Source: Ceratodon purpureus (Eukaryota > Streptophyta > Bryopsida > Pseudoditrichales > Ditrichaceae). Taken from it: DNA of 64,000 bases. The translations under genes were made by a program, and so were the position numbers. Location of the stretch: assembly GCA_014871385.1 (NCBI GenBank), contig CM026426.1, positions 2,305,852 to 2,369,851 on the forward strand. Direction: 5' to 3'. This document shows, piece after piece, positions 52,050 through 62,780 of this stretch. Every line of letters starts with the position of its first letter. Position 1 is the stretch's first letter. The notes beneath the pieces were generated by a model. That model was given only the letters and a program-made list of their open reading frames with translations, did not search any database and was not told where the DNA came from.

Positions 52050-54359
52050 ATTGGGTGACGTGAGAGAGGCCCCCTTGCTACCTGCCTGTTTGGTGGCCGT
52101 TGGGGGGAAGCCTGGGCGCAGGCGCGTGGGTGGTTGCCTGCGATGGCTTTGGATGACATTGTACGCGGCGTGTTGGTTGCAGAGGCCGTTGTGTGCGCTC
52201 TGAAGTGAACAGCTCCTTTGGACGAGCCTGCAACGCTCTCTGACGTCCTGGATGGATGCTGGTGTGGGAACGTCTTTGTCCAGTCGGCTGCCATGCATTA
52301 TGGGTTGGTTTCGCAGCATCCGGTGGAAGATCCGCGATCCTGCTATGAGAATTGAGTTCAGGGCTATGAATTGATGTATAGCGAATGATTCTAGTATTTG
52401 CTCGGCTGCAGGCGTGTGTGTATGCTGGTGAGGCTGTGGGCATCGAGTTGCGTTGGGTGTCTACGCGGTCAGGGGGTTCTGCGGTCTGTTGAATACTTAG
52501 TTCGAATCGGAAAACAATGAAATGACGTCCCTCTTTCGACACGTTGAGGTTTTGTAATGTGTTGTTCACGTCCAGTGGGCCTATGAGCAATGTGTTCATT
52601 CCTACTTATTGTAATGTAATTTATTGCATGTTCCGTTTATGCCGTACATGGTGCGTGTATTTGGCTTGGCTTGCGGTCACTCTTTGATGTTTCTATCAAC
52701 ATCAACACTATGGATAACTATGGATAGATCTTACAAAACATGTGTCGTGATCGAGTTGTGTGAATGAGATGAGCATATATTTTGGGTGAGTGGTGCGTTG
52801 CTGTGGGGACATGTGTACATGTGGAATAGATGTGTGGTATCAGACGAGGGACATTGGATCTTGACTGAGGGAGAGGGAGAGTGTTGTAGCGGTGCAATGT
52901 GGGTTTATTGCATAGTTTTGGGGCATTCTCCTTTCGGGTCTGGTCTTTGGTGCTATGTTCATTTAGTTGTTTTCTGTTGGTGGCATGATGTGCACACATG
53001 TGTGCATGTGGACGCCATTGGAGCACTAGTGGAAAACGTCGTCACCTACACTGATAAGTACACCAAGTTCTGGTGTGAGAAATGTGGTTTCAGTTTGGTG
53101 TTAAGATTTCTGTTTCGGTGTAATAGTTTACACTGGGATTGCTAAAGGTGGACCCTCTCGGTTTGGATCGCGGATCAATTGGAACCCACTGACCGCAAAC
53201 TCGCACCCACGTGGGGCATGCCAGGACTCAGAGAGGTAGTAATTGCATGGAGTAATTCCGAACACTCATTGGTTAAATGTGGGATGGATGTGAGGATCAA
53301 TCGTGGGGGTCATCCATGTAAGTGGTAAACTTTTTCACGGCGATATTGTCAGCAGGGGTAAGATTTCTTTATTCATGACCGGTTGATAACCGCGCGTGAT
53401 CTGGAGTGAATATGTCCGGATGATATATGGGGAATACCCTCTCTCTAGTACCCAGTTGAGATGCTGGATTGACGTCCGAGATTTCGTATACCCGGGGTTT
53501 GAAACATGTCCGGACCAGATGACACCTACGACCGCCATTTGGTTTATTGGTACCCGGTATCTGCTTTCGAATGGATCATGTCCGCCTTGAGGTTGATGTC
53601 CTCAACGATTTCCACGGGGCGATATCCGGATACCTTGTGATATCTACGCTTCGGGATTTTGGTTTTGCGTTTTATAAACCCTAATTTAACCCTTTATTGC
53701 CCAAGCGACCATTTTCTGGTCGCTGGGGCACCAATTTCTGAGATTGCGGTGAATCTGTGAGGAAAACTGCGATACTTTCTCAGAAACGGATTGGGGCTTG
53801 AGTAGCACCTGTTCGACGGTGAAATTTGTTTCCAAATCGGAGCACCAGAAGTAAATTGAATACAGGGAAATACGGTCCGCTGTACAGAAAGAAACTACGC
53901 AGGAAACGTTAAAGAGGACATGTGGACGTAAATTGTGGGTGAGTCCAAATGCATTGGGCACGATATTCACAGTGGCACTCTACCTGTTCTAGTGTTGGGA
54001 GGGATGCGCGTTCTCGAGATGGGAACCGCTGTGCCCTGTAACTGCAAATTGTAATGCCTGGGTGGACCCGTTGCAGAAACCCTCCTAAAACCCCCGACCT
54101 TCCCCAACCAGGCGAAGGTGAACTTCGAGACGTGTGAGCCTTCCTCGCCCCGTCCAGTTTGACGCATGGGTTTGCTTGCGGAGGAGACCAGTGTTTTGAG
54201 GATCCAAGGCGGGGTGGGGGTGGGGGGGGGGGGGGGGGGGGGGGCAATTGATTTCGATTGCGTGTGGAGTTCGTGACTGTCAGTAAGTGCAGGTGAGTCT
54301 CGGAATTGACGATTCTGGGGTGGAGCGAAGTTAGAACGGGGCTGCTCCGGATTGGGAGA
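52050..54359. other. 3' region of the RLCK and intergenic sequence
   Basis: The first few hundred bases probably hold the 3' UTR. The rest has only short open frames. A 23-base G run lies at 54,222-54,244. No gene or repeat family was recognised in 53,150-53,720. Confidence 0.5.
54222..54244. repeat. 23-base poly(G) run
   Basis: An unbroken G run just left of the LINE insertion, preceded by GGGGT repeats. It is a potential G-quadruplex and a possible assembly length error. Confidence 0.85.
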
Positions 54360-54374
54360 AAATGGCGATGGATT
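54360..54374. repeat. 15-bp LINE target site duplication, 3' side
   Basis: AAATGGCGATGGATT directly precedes the T-rich run that is the LINE poly(A) tail on the minus strand. The same 15 bases occur at 60,081-60,095. Confidence 0.88.
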
Positions 54375-54487
54375 TTTTTTATTTTTTTTTGGAAGCAAAT
54401 GAAGTGAATTCATTGCAAGAGAGAAAGGCCAAACCCTCAACGGACAGGGTCCAGGGCGGCAGAGCTGTGGGCTGGACATAGAACAAA

Positions 54488-57400
54488 TCAGAGCCAATTG
54501 GGGATTGAGTTACCTGGTGGAACCAAGTTCCACCTGATCTTTCTATCAGTCCTGGTACCTAAGATGCTTCTAATAAGCCATTGAGAGTCAAACGCATTTA
54601 AGTTAGACTGAATCTGCTCTTCTGAGGTACACTTACTAATCCTGGCCAGGGTGTTTTTCCAGGATATCCTACCGTAATCTAATAGAGAGTCCCAAACGAA
54701 TTGCCTAATTCTATAAGTATTCCACAGTTCACCATCAAAAACTTTACTATTCCTGCTGCGCCATATGGTCCAGAGGCCTATGCCGCGGATCAGAGACCAA
54801 ATCTTGGTTATGCCATTCCTCCGAAATCTGACGTGTTTACCAAACAGACATTGGTGGAAGTCGAAGGCTTTCGGGGGAGCTAAGTTTCGAAGACCTTTCT
54901 GCAACACATGAATGATGAAGAAACAATAGTTCCAGACAGCTTTCGCGTTAGTGCATTCAAAGAAACAATGGGTGTAATTTTCCAAATTGCCGCTGGTGCA
55001 GGAAAGGCAGGATTGGTTTATGCGCGGGTTGAACTTGCCCCGCCAAGAGTTAGTGGCCACCGCCTGATGCCAGAGCGTCCAAATGAATCCGGCCTCTTTT
55101 TTACTTTATTGCGCTTCCAGACATCGTTCCATTTGAGGCCAGCCCCCATTGAGGATTAGCAGGCCAGGCAACTCCTTTACAGGGGTTGCAATGCCAAAGT
55201 TTGTCTTTGAGAAGCACTTGAAGGTTGGTTGAGCCTCGGCCAGAAGCTGTCAAAATCCACTTGGACAGAAGAGCCGATGTGGTAATCTGAGGATCAAGGA
55301 GATTGAGCCCACCGGATTTCCGCTTAACACAGCAATCGTGCGCCAACTGACACGGGTCCTAACCGAATGCTCCTTGCCCCCCATAAGAAGTTCCTCAAAA
55401 GGCATTTGGCTTTGCTCAAGGCTCTAATTGTGCCTTGCCAAACCGATACAAAATACCACAAAGAGGATAAGAGGACCTGCTTGACGATCATGGCTCTACC
55501 GGCAAGGGAGAGACGCTGGGTGGACTAGTACGAGAGTTTTTTGGAGACTCTCTCAATGAGGAAGTTATCAATGCTAGCTGAGGTGGGGTCGATCCCAAAC
55601 GGGGTGCCAAGCAACTTGAGGAGATCAGAATCTGAGGCCCATTGCCAGCCTATTTGCTCAAGCCAGGGAGGTTTCCTCCCTGGGCTGAGCCAATAGGCAT
55701 GGCTTTTGTGCCAGTTAATCTCAAGTCCACTAACATCTTTGAAGATGTCAAGGATGGAAATAAGGTGCTTAATGGACTCAGGGTCACTAATGTCCAAGGT
55801 CATAGAAGTGTCGTCAGTAAATTGGGAAATGATTTGGGCTTGGAAAGAGTTAGGTAGTTGGATACCTTGAATGAGTCCATCTCTCTCCACTTCCTTGACA
55901 AGGATGTTGAGCACTTCGGTGCGATGATAAAAAAAGAGGGAGCCAAGGGGCAGCCCTGTCTGACTCCCCTTCTAATCGGGATGGAGTCTGTCCTAGAGCC
56001 ATTAATGTTGACAAAAGCAGGTGCTCCCTTGAAAAGAAGCTTGATAAGGCTGACAAAATAGTCACAGAACCCAAACCTTGAGAGGCAGGAAAAAAGGAAG
56101 TCGTAGCTTACCTTGTCAAAGGCCTTGCTGAAATCAACCTTTAGGAATAGGAGCGGTTGCCTGGAGCGCTTGGCATGGTTGATAGTCTCATGGGTAACCA
56201 AAACGTTATCCAGGATAGATCTAAGGGGTATGAATGCGGTTTGGTCCGGGTCTATGAGGTCAGCCATGAGTGGCTTGATCCTAAGCTGTAGGGCCTTAGC
56301 CAGAATCTTGTAGGAGGTGTTTAGGAGGGTAATTGGTCTCCAGTTGGAGAGGTCCTCTCTAGGACCAGCTTTATAGATAAGAGAAATGAGGCCTTTAGGC
56401 AGCTGTGTGCCTTGTGGCAGCTGCCCGGTCCTTAAAGCCTGGTTGATCATCTGGAGAACTGTGGTCCAATTAATTTCCAATGGCATGTGTAGAAACAGAT
56501 GTTAATCCCGTCAGGCCCAGGGGCCTTGTCTTTAGCCAAAGATTTAGCCGCCTTCAGGAGCTCATCTGCAGTGAGCTCACCGCCCAAGACTCTATTCCTA
56601 GCCGGGGGGATACGAACGGGGATCTTGTTCAGGACCACGTCTCTTAAATCGGAAGGGGGAGGTTGACGGGCGGCATAGAGGCGCCCATAAAAATCACAGG
56701 CCACTCTTTCCATCTGGGGGCCTTGGGGATAAATAGTGCCGTCATTGGCTCTTAACTGGGTGATGATCGATGAGCGGGGTTTCTCTTGCACCCAATGGAA
56801 GAAATCTGCGGTGCAGTCGTCGCCCTTCTCCTTCCATCTCATGCACGCTCTAATCCGAGCGCCCTCAGCCTTGGCACGTTTGGGAACTCCAAGCTCTTCT
56901 CTGGTTTTAGCGGCAGCAAGCTGAAGGGAGCCAGATGAAGGGTTAGACTGAAAGGTCTCGAGGTCACCCGCAAGCTTGGCTCGTAAATCAGCTTCCTTCT
57001 TGCGGCCTTCTGCAGCTTTGGCTGTACAAAACGTTTTGTAAAAGTCGATAACTCGCTTAATCTTGGCAAAGAAAGGCATAGTGCTGGGTAGGCCTAGCCA
57101 AATCTTTTTGACGTCCTCACTGGTCTCTACAAGGTAAGAGGTGTTCATCTTCCAGGAGGATTTTCTCCGGTGGTCATCTCCAAGGTGAAGAGTGATGGAG
57201 ACAGGCAGGTGATCTGAGAGAGAAGAATCTCCCCTAATCCAGTATGCTGAAACAGAAGAGTTGACCAGGTTGGAAAAGCTGGTTGGGGTGTAGAAGCGAT
57301 CTAACCTCGCAAGGATGCGCTGACCGTCCTCACGACCATTGTCCCATGAAAATTTGAGACCTTTGCTTCTGGCGAAAGTGTCCTGGATGTTGAGAGAAAG

Positions 57401-57970
57401 CTTCAAGGAATTCCAAACGAGCCGTTCAGAAGGGCTTATCAACCTGCTACAGGCAGAGGATTTGTCTGAGGAGGCCTCTACCATGTTGAAGTCCCCACCC
57501 AAGGTCCAATTGACATCGCCTGGGAGTGAGTCAAGAAGATTGAGCCAAAAGGTGGTTCTTTCGCTCCTGTCGTTAGGGTCGTACATGTTGCATAGGCCAA
57601 GGGAACCACCTGGGACATCTTTAAGAATAAGCCACAGAGCACGACCCTTGTGGGCACTGCCGAAGGAGAGAATTTGGGATGTCCATTTCTGATGAAGCAA
57701 AATAGCGGTAAATTTGGGATGTCCCCCGCAACCAGCACCAACAGCGCCTGGGGCAACTCCATAACCTGGTTCTGCTTCGTTGAAAAGATAGTGGGCATTA
57801 CCGTCAAGGAGACGGCCAAGATCCTCAGCTCGGGCACCTCTGAGCTTATGCTCTTGCAGGAAAATGGCGTCCGGCTTGGGTTGCAATGATCTGAGGTACG
57901 TGCGCAGTTGATCGACTTTAACGGGGTCGTTCAGTCCCCTAGCATTGAGAGTTAGGATGTGAAAGTCCAT
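54488..57970 (-). pseudogene. LINE ORF2: AP endonuclease, reverse transcriptase, zinc-binding domain
   Basis: The ATG at 57,970 begins MDFHILTLNARGLND, an APE-type endonuclease (FLQEHKL, GGDFNM, LARLDRFY, SDHLPVSI). After a frameshift near 56,480 comes the RT (ISLIYKAG, NWRPITLLN, QTAFIPLRSI, KVDFSKAFDKV, GVRQGCPLAP). A further shift near 55,900 leads to the catalytic FTDD motif. The C-terminal part (54,488-55,060) matches the LINE zinc-binding region (C-x2-C, then His-Cys-Phe-Phe-Glu-Cys) and a Leu-Trp-Thr-Ile-Trp-Arg-Ser-Arg-Asn motif. At least three frame changes make it non-functional, although the catalytic motifs remain. Confidence 0.88.
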
Positions 57971-58374
57971 AGAAAACGATTGATGGGGGGGGAGTTAGCC
58001 TAATGGCAAGGAGAAGCGGCAGCAGCTTCCAGGCGTTGATTTAGAGCAAGCCATCTCGCCTTATAGGTGGCTGCTGTGCTCAAGGCTCGCGCATTGTCCC
58101 TGCTCGATTGAGGCGGGGCCGAAGGTCAGTAGGGCCTACTGTGAGCATGCCAATCTAAGGAGCCTGAGTCTGCTGGGTGAACGGTGTCAAAGGAAGCAGC
58201 GTCCGAAGATGATGAGAGAGGCTCCTGGATCGGGGTGAGCTCAGGAGGGGGGGGGGGGGGGATCCCGAAGGGGTAGAGCATCGACCTGGGAAGGGCACTG
58301 TAAGGGGATCGGTACCGTCAGAGGCAGCGCGCCTTGAAGAACCTTCTGAATAGAGGTTAGAAGCACCTTTAAAC

Positions 58375-58624
58375 ACCATATTCATTATATTGAGACTTTT
58401 CATAGTCTCAATTTAATGCTTGACTATAGCTTTTTCATTGATTTCTTGATTGATTCTATATTTGTCAAAAACTTTTTGACTATATATGGAAATATTATCC
58501 TTGAGTTGAGGATAATCTATAATTAGAAAGTCAAAAAAAAGTTGAAATTGCCTAAAAACAATTGCTGAAATTGTAGGCAAAAAGTCTCAAAGTTCTGAAA
58601 TTGTCTCAAAATAACGAATATGGT
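58375..58624. mobile_element. 250-bp AT-rich inverted-repeat element in the LINE
   Basis: The ends ACCATATTCATTATATTGAG and, inverted, ACCATATTCGTTATTTTGAG match over about 22 bp. The interior is AT-rich, in contrast to the surrounding LINE, and repeats GTCTCAAA-type words. No clear target duplication was found. It lies between ORF1 and ORF2. Confidence 0.55.
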
Positions 58625-59650
58625 CATTTTACTGAGAAGAAGCCCTTCTTCTTCCAGCAGCCTGAAAGCTTCGGCTGGAGGCTTGTCATAAATGATTCGG
58701 ATTTTGGTTGGGGACTCGTAGACCAGGGGCCAAGGACGAGGGGGGGATTTGAGGGCCGAGGAAGAGGCTGAGTCACCCGAGCTCGCCTAAGAGGGGGAGG
58801 GAGAGGAAGAGGCAGGAGCCGAAGGGGCCTCAAGTAGGGAAGGGCCCCCAGCCACTCGACCAGCTGAGTTGGGCGTCGGCTTTTTGCGGTTGGGGCTGGA
58901 TGACTGAGCTTGGCGTTTTGTCCCGGGGCATCTTCCGTGCCTTCCCGGGGACCAGACCATAGAGTCACCAGTTTCCGTGTCGGAGCCTACGGGAGACTCC
59001 AGTTGGTGCCTTACTTGCTAGGAGGATAGAATCTGCTGATCTCCTAGTCTATCGCCCAGAGATCGTTGAATCCATTGGGATAATCTTGGTGGGGGAGGTG
59101 GCCGCTTGCGGCGAGGGATCACGGGTCGATGGGGACGCACATCTTGATTCCCTCCGGGGGAGGGAAGGCAAGGATTGGCCTGGGCTGATGATTTGGTCTT
59201 CTTACGGTGAGTGACCAGGGTGAAGCCCTCAGAGTCCACACGCTGGCGCTCCTCCGCGTTGGGAATCTGGGGAGGTGCAGGGATGAGCTTACTGGGCCTG
59301 ACCTGCACAGGGTGACGAAGGAAGAAGAAACCCCGTCCCATATCCATGCGGAAGGAGACTCCTTGAAACCCTAATTGCTTACTGATCAAAGAAATCCAAT
59401 CAGGGATAGCATTAAGGGGAATCTTCTTACCAGTAAAACTGGCAATAACTGTGTGATCATAAAGCTCGGTGGCCTCCCTCTGCAGCGTGGGAAGGATGGG
59501 GCCTTGAGTTAAGTGCCGCATGAGCAGGCCATGATAATTCTGTCCAAAACCAGGTGGCAGAGATTCGTCCGAAGCGGCTAGGAAAGGATAAGGACGACCA
59601 GGACGGCCGATGCGGATGCTTAGAGGGGGTTGATTGAGAGTAACATCCAC
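58625..59650 (-). pseudogene. LINE ORF1-like protein
   Basis: The ATG at 59,650 opens about 210 codons to a stop at 59,018. A second frame (58,624-58,968) continues with a Pro/Arg-rich protein. The first part has a compact domain (Tyr-Asp-His-Thr-Val-Ile-Ala-Ser-Phe, Gly-Phe-Gln-Gly-Val-Ser-Phe-Arg-Met) like the RRM-type DUF4283 module of plant LINE ORF1. A basic Pro/Arg-rich stretch follows that could bind RNA. The frame change suggests decay. Confidence 0.55.
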
Positions 59651-60080
59651 TGCAACAGGCGTGGAGAGTGGCCCAGGCTAGGGTTCAGAGGTACGAGCTC
59701 TGGGACCGGCAGCAGAGTCACGCGCGAGAACTTCTCGAAAGGTACACATTCGTGTGGGGGCAGGGGCCACCGCACTCGCTTGATTAGGCGAGCTAAACCT
59801 GCTTAGCTCTAGGGGAATAGTTCTGATGAAAGATTAGTATCGCTAAAGGACAAAGCGTGAAAAGCAGACAAATGTAAACAGTAAACCTAACTAGGGTTTT
59901 TGTCGTCAATGACCGAGACGTACTCCAGGCCGGATGTTACAAAGATGCAGCTACCGTCAGAAAACCTGGAAGCACGCATCGTGGGAAGAAGCAACGTGCG
60001 CCATGCCTCAATCGGCTATTGGCAATCAACGATGAAGGTCGCGAAACGCGCTGCTCCGGGGTGTCCAGTCCAAAACCATC
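59651..60080 (-). other. LINE 5' UTR
   Basis: Non-coding sequence between the ORF1 start and the 5' end of the LINE, set by the target duplication at 60,081. It should hold the internal promoter. Confidence 0.6.
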
Positions 60081-60095
60081 AAATGGCGATGGATT
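60081..60095. repeat. 15-bp LINE target site duplication, 5' side
   Basis: AAATGGCGATGGATT, identical to 54,360-54,374. Confidence 0.88.
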
Positions 60096-60461
60096 CCGAA
60101 GACCTCGGCTGGGAGTGGATGCACGAGTGCAGAGGGGCATGGATGCGTCAGAGCATTAATACACGAGGGCAGAAGGAGGAGTGTTCAGCAAGAGGTGAAC
60201 AAGCTCGAGGGCCGTGCAGCCGTCGTGGTGAATTAAGCGCTCCATTGCCAGGAGCGAGAAGAAATAAGAGCCGGGAGGGGGGGAAGGTATGTTGCGTGAA
60301 TCAATTGCAATTTCGTTTATTTCGTCTTCATGTTGTTATGATTGGCGGCTCAGTCAGAGATGTGTATGTAGTAGGGCTCGGGGGGTAATTTTGACGAGGA
60401 TTAGAGAAATCTATTCTACGGGGAAGGGGTTGAATTTGTAGGAATTGTAGCTGTAGGGGAA
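60096..60461. other. Sequence originally joined to 54,244-54,374
   Basis: No gene is supported. Before the LINE inserted this continued from 54,374. Confidence 0.4.
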
Positions 60462-61437
60462 ATGCAGGATGGAAGCGCCGCCAATGCGAGGACATCTGGG
60501 GGGCGCGCTCCCAGGGGATCATTGGGTTGGATGCGGTGGCCACCTCCGCCATCAAGCCCATCGCAGTTTCCCAATGCCTACAAAATTCTGCTGGAGTGGG
60601 GCCGTGAGCAAGGGTTATGGGGGGATAAGTCGCGAATCCTTGGTGCTTTGTTACAGAGAGAGTACCTACTTCAACTCCCGCTGCCAAGGGGTTGCAGAGG
60701 TTTCGAGAATCCATCTTTGGTCGAGCCGCGGCAGCTGGGGTATTTGTTTCGTAGGCAGGTTGCAACGCTCGTGGGGTGGCGGCAGAGAATACACGAGGGA
60801 GATCCGAAAAAATTCTTAGATCGTCGCAACAGGGCCCTCAAAGATGAAATATTCCAGGATAGCACGTGTGCAATGGAGAATCAGAACTGCAATTGCTGAC
60901 AGGAACAATTCAAGATGGCTGAAGAGGGCCCCGGTTGAGGGGGTGTGCTTGTTGCGAATGAAATCATAGATCTCGAGAAGGAAGATCCTTGCGGTGGATG
61001 TGATTGGTGTGAGGGGACCGGAGGAAGTGGAGGAGTCCATGCCTTCCCTGTTCAGGCATTTGTAGCGTGGTCTCAAGGGGGTGCAGCAATTGTGGATGGG
61101 GAAAGGAAGAAGCATATGACGTCCGTGGAGGTCATGGTGGAGAAGATGCAACAGGAGGGCAAAGATGTGGCTCGGAAATTCGGTGGCCAAGTGAAGGCAG
61201 TGAATGTGTGTCATGGAGGGGTCCTACGTACCGGACGAGGGCAACATTATGGAGGGACATTGAATTTGGTGACTGGCCTACATGGCTCGGCAGCGCCAGG
61301 GGAATGTGTCCCAGCGCCTATGGATGGCCATGGGAGTGGAAGTCTAAGGGAGTCGTCTGGGCTTCCACCGCTGGATTCTACGGTTGATGCGGGGGCTGTA
61401 CCATGTGGGGAGAAGGAGAATTTTCAATGAAGAATCA
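60462..61437 (+). pseudogene. Decayed unrecognised ORF with two TGA stops
   Basis: One frame stays open from about 60,462 to 61,437 apart from TGA at 60,897-60,899 and another near 60,937. The first part has a helical, protein-like stretch (Tyr-Lys-Ile-Leu-Leu-Glu-Trp-Gly-Arg-Glu, Gly-Tyr-Leu-Phe-Arg-Arg-Gln-Val). The second has Cys-Gly-Gly-Cys-Asp-Trp-Cys and a Lys/Glu-rich helix. Both stops could derive from CGA. No family recognised; it could be upstream coding sequence of a mobile element. Confidence 0.3.
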
Positions 61438-62780
61438 GGAAGAGAATGGGCAAGCCCGCGAGGAAGTACGAGAGAAAGGTGAAGAAAGAAAGAAAGGAGG
61501 GGGGGAAGAGCTGGCGCAATGACGAGGGGGGCTCCAGTGGGACCATGGTCACCACCACAGCGCATAGTAAGACAAAGAAAGAGGGGTGCTGACGATGGTC
61601 AAGAGTCTGTGCCGGTTGAAGAGGTGATACCGACACATGTTCCAAGTATGGATGAGGGCTGGACCAGTGCAACGAACAGGACCCCAAGGCACACTCCAAT
61701 TTCAGGGCCGTGCGCGGGAGCAGGCCCAGGGGTGCCAATGGGTGCCTCTGTGGGGATTGATGTGGAAGATGATGTGTCCATGGAGCCCAGGCCTTAGAGC
61801 CCGCTTGTAACCAGGCGTAGGGAGGGTAGGCGCGAGTATCCAAGGTCCCCTTTGCAAAGGTGCCTTTGGTCGTTGCGAGGATCTGTTGACCAGTAGGCAC
61901 ATGCAGGGGCGAACTTGTTACCGTCGGGCACACCACGTAATCCCATGAGCCTATTTGAAGACAATCGTTTCACGCTGATGGCATGCTCTGTATGGGAAAC
62001 TATCGCGGACTTACTTGCCATGCTGTCCATTTGGTTGCATATGATCTCCGATGCAAGCTGTGATGGAAGTACCATGTGATGCCCGGGGTGGGGGGCTAAG
62101 GTTGGGGTGGGGGCGGAGGGGGGGGGGGTGTATGGGGCTGTGGGAGGCAAACACTCGAGGTAATGTCCATAAACCTGTAGAGCTGATGTTGTAGAGCTAC
62201 CGATATGATATGTTGGTGTTGTAGATGGGGCCTGCCCGGAGGTGGAAGCAGAGACACATGAAACACCATCGCCGTTGCTGGCTGGGGATGCGGTGCTTGG
62301 AGAACACCTACTGAGCACGGCTGTTACAAGGGAGCGACATGGAGATTCAGAGGAAGTTATTTTTGTGCAACCACTCGGGGCCAACTCCAAGAGGAGTTAC
62401 GGCCTGCTGATTTTTTGGACCCGGCCGCAAGCATTGCAGAGCCATCAGCCGGAAGGTTGGTCATGGATGACCTCACAGAAATGTCCTTGGAAGGTAACAC
62501 CCTATGAAAAGTCTTTGTTCGTGTCTTGGACTTGGAATTGGGGGGGGGGAGGGATCTATTGAGAATCCATATGGGAGGGTGTTTGGTTATGTGGGGGATG
62601 TGTACCGATGAGTTGGGGACACCGTGCTTTGAGGTGGACTTTGGTGGAGAATTCGGCATTCAAATCATTCCACAGCAGGATTGCAAGCCATGGGCACCGG
62701 CACCTATGTCCGAGCTGCAATAGTGGGGGCTTGAAGGGTTGCTACGGAAAGCTTAAGGAACGAGGTGCAGTCTTGTGGAT
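61438..62780. other. Low-complexity region upstream of the piggyBac gene
   Basis: It includes a basic Lys/Arg/Glu-rich open stretch near 61,440-61,540, a short open frame at 61,519-61,797, and a G-rich tract at 62,087-62,128. No gene is supported on either strand. Confidence 0.35.

Larger units (their letters stand above)
54375..60080 (-). mobile_element. Full-length L1-like LINE, 5.7 kb
   Basis: It is bounded by a 15-bp duplication, with a poly(A)-type tail at its 3' end (T/A run at 54,375-54,391 on the plus strand) and a 5' end at 60,080. ORF1-like and ORF2 (endonuclease, RT, zinc-binding) regions are in the right order. ORF2 is broken by several frameshifts. A small AT-rich inverted-repeat element lies in the ORF1 region. 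The long duplication shows target-primed insertion of a full-length copy. Confidence 0.9.

Noticed and set aside
51402..52319. 305-codon minus-strand open frame
   Set aside because: Antisense of the last RLCK exon; Arg/Pro/His-rich with no domain.
59900..60388. 162-codon plus-strand open frame
   Set aside because: It crosses the LINE boundary at 60,080, so its two halves were joined by the insertion.
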